A stretch of DNA of 54,326 bases from a virus, in IMG/VR virus record IMGVR_UViG_3300051215_000040, positions 1 to 54,326 of that record. One strand, written 5' to 3'. Within the stretch, counting starts at the first letter, position 1, and each line of letters opens with the position of its first letter. Of the stretch, positions 53,313-54,326 are shown in pieces. The notes below the pieces were generated by a model. It was not told where the DNA came from. It searched no databases and worked only from the letters and a program-made list of their open reading frames with translations. The translations under genes and the position numbers were made by a program.

Positions 53313-54326
53313 ATGACAAACACAAAAAAAACAGGGCAGAGGGACCCCATTTCCCTCGAGACAGCGGAGCGCATGCTCTCATTTGTTCGCGGCGTCGATG
53401 ACCGCGAGACCTGGGTGAAGATGGCCTTCATCCTCAAAGAAGAATTCGGCGAGCCCGCCTTCGAAGCGTGGGACGCCTGGAGCCAGCAAGGCTCCAACTA
53501 CAACCCCCGCGACTGCCGCGACGTCTGGAAGTCCTGCAAGCCAGGCACCGGCGCAAACCGCGCCACCGTCGGCACACTGATCGCCTTGGCCAAAGAGGGC
53601 GGCTACAAATCCACAGCCCAAGACCGCAAGCCCATCGACCCCGAGGACCAAGCCCGGCGAATCGCTGAGCGCGAGGCCCGCATGGCAGCCGAGGAGGCGC
53701 AGGCCAAAATCGACCGCGACGCCGCAGCCACCCGCGCCGCCGAGATGTGGGCGCGCGCCACGGTTGTCACCGCCCACCCCTACGTGCAGCGCAAGCTGAT
53801 CGAGCCCGAGGGCGCGCGGATGCTGGGCGAGGAGCTGCTCATCCCACTGCGCCACGGCCCCGGCGCACTGGTCGGCCTGCAGCGCATCAAGCCCGATGGT
53901 ACCAAGCTGTTCTTGAAGGGCACCCCCTCCGGCGGCGCTTACACCGTCCTTGGCCGCCCCGACAAGCAGGGCACCGTGGTGATCGCCGAGGGGTGGGCCA
54001 CGGCCTGCTCCATCCGCATGGCCACAGAGCACTGCGTGGTGGTCGCCTTCAACTCGGGCAACCTGGCCCCTGTCGCCCGCAAGATCCGCGCGGCGCTGCC
54101 GGACGCCCGGATGATCATTGCGGCCGATGACGACTTCCAGACCAAAGGCAACCCCGGCATCACCGACGCCCGCAAGACAGCCCGCGAGGTGAACGCACTG
54201 GTGGCCATCCCGGTGTGGGGCTTGAACCGTGGCACCGGTACCGACTTTAACGACCTGCACCTGGCCGATGGCCTAGCCGCCGTCGAGGACTGCATCATGA
54301 AGGCAGGCCCAGCGGACGAACCAACG
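53313..54326 (+). CDS. Primase-helicase, N-terminal PriCT-2 and Toprim part; 3' end cut by window edge
   Basis: The frame starts at ATG 53313 (in-frame ATG 53304 is possible; neither has a good ribosome site) and runs to the last base, 338 codons. A PriCT-2 type domain spans about 18-95 (MAFILKEEFGEPAFEAWDAW, then NYNPRDCRDVWKSCKPG). An acidic linker leads to a Toprim-type domain (VVIAEGWATACSIR near 220 with the catalytic Glu, and AADDD near 270). The frame continues in phase with base 1, where the SF3 helicase follows, so the whole is inferred to be one primase-helicase. Confidence 0.9.
   Translation, partial: MTNTKKTGQRDPISLETAERMLSFVRGVDDRETWVKMAFILKEEFGEPAFEAWDAWSQQGSNYNPRDCRDVWKSCKPGTGANRATVGTLIALAKEGGYKSTAQDRKPIDPEDQARRIAEREARMAAEEAQAKIDRDAAATRAAEMWARATVVTAHPYVQRKLIEPEGARMLGEELLIPLRHGPGALVGLQRIKPDGTKLFLKGTPSGGAYTVLGRPDKQGTVVIAEGWATACSIRMATEHCVVVAFNSGNLAPVARKIRAALPDARMIIAADDDFQTKGNPGITDARKTAREVNALVAIPVWGLNRGTGTDFNDLHLADGLAAVEDCIMKAGPADEPT

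Overview
The window looks like the complete genome of a tailed dsDNA phage with a short (podovirus-type, P22-like) tail, opened at an arbitrary point. The last 1014 bases encode the PriCT-2/Toprim half of a replicative primase-helicase in an open frame with no stop. Bases 1-1311 encode the SF3/D5 helicase half in the frame that continues across the ends, so the record is probably circular or circularly permuted (inferred, not proven). Base composition is GC-rich, with dense coding, ATGA/GTGA stop-start overlaps and few gaps. The host is probably a GC-rich Gram-negative bacterium, perhaps a betaproteobacterium; that is an impression only. I saw no integrase, no tRNA, no CRISPR array and no DNA polymerase gene.

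Layout. (1) 1-1636: end of the primase-helicase, a rho-independent terminator, and a gene-free stretch with a repeated TTTGGCACAAC word, palindromes and a promoter. (2) 1637-37230, plus strand: the late module. It runs from an orphan ParB-DNA methyltransferase through terminase, two small conserved genes, an HNH endonuclease, a PcfJ-motif protein, portal, a GroES-like co-chaperonin, a Tad2-like (DUF2829) anti-defence protein, a Gp49-like protein, scaffold and major capsid. Small virion genes, a gp4-like tail adaptor, two fibres (one with YadA-type repeats), a lysis cassette (small membrane protein, GH108 endolysin, 3-TM holin), a second adaptor, a third fibre-like protein, a gp10-like hub and four large ejection-type proteins follow. 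A strong terminator closes the module at 37267-37294. (3) 47756-37293, minus strand: one long early operon of about 30 mostly small genes. It includes an Hsp90-like GHKL ATPase, a DnaJ-type zinc-finger protein, several tiny zinc-ribbon and membrane proteins, a YqaJ exonuclease, RecT annealase, a DUF2303 protein and an excisionase-like HTH protein. (4) 47757-47882: divergent control region. (5) 47883-52857, plus strand: a Cro/CI-like regulator with no Shine-Dalgarno, a winged-helix protein, many small genes, an SF2 helicase, a second HNH endonuclease and a VRR-NUC nuclease. (6) 52858-53312: gene-free, with strong hairpins and a possible three-way-junction leader RNA before the primase gene.

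How it fits together. Primase-helicase, SF2 helicase, VRR-NUC and RecT/YqaJ form a replication-recombination set that would need the host polymerase. GroES-like protein would pair with host GroEL for capsid or portal folding. Tad2-like protein, the methyltransferase and perhaps the GHKL ATPase are candidates for countering host defences.
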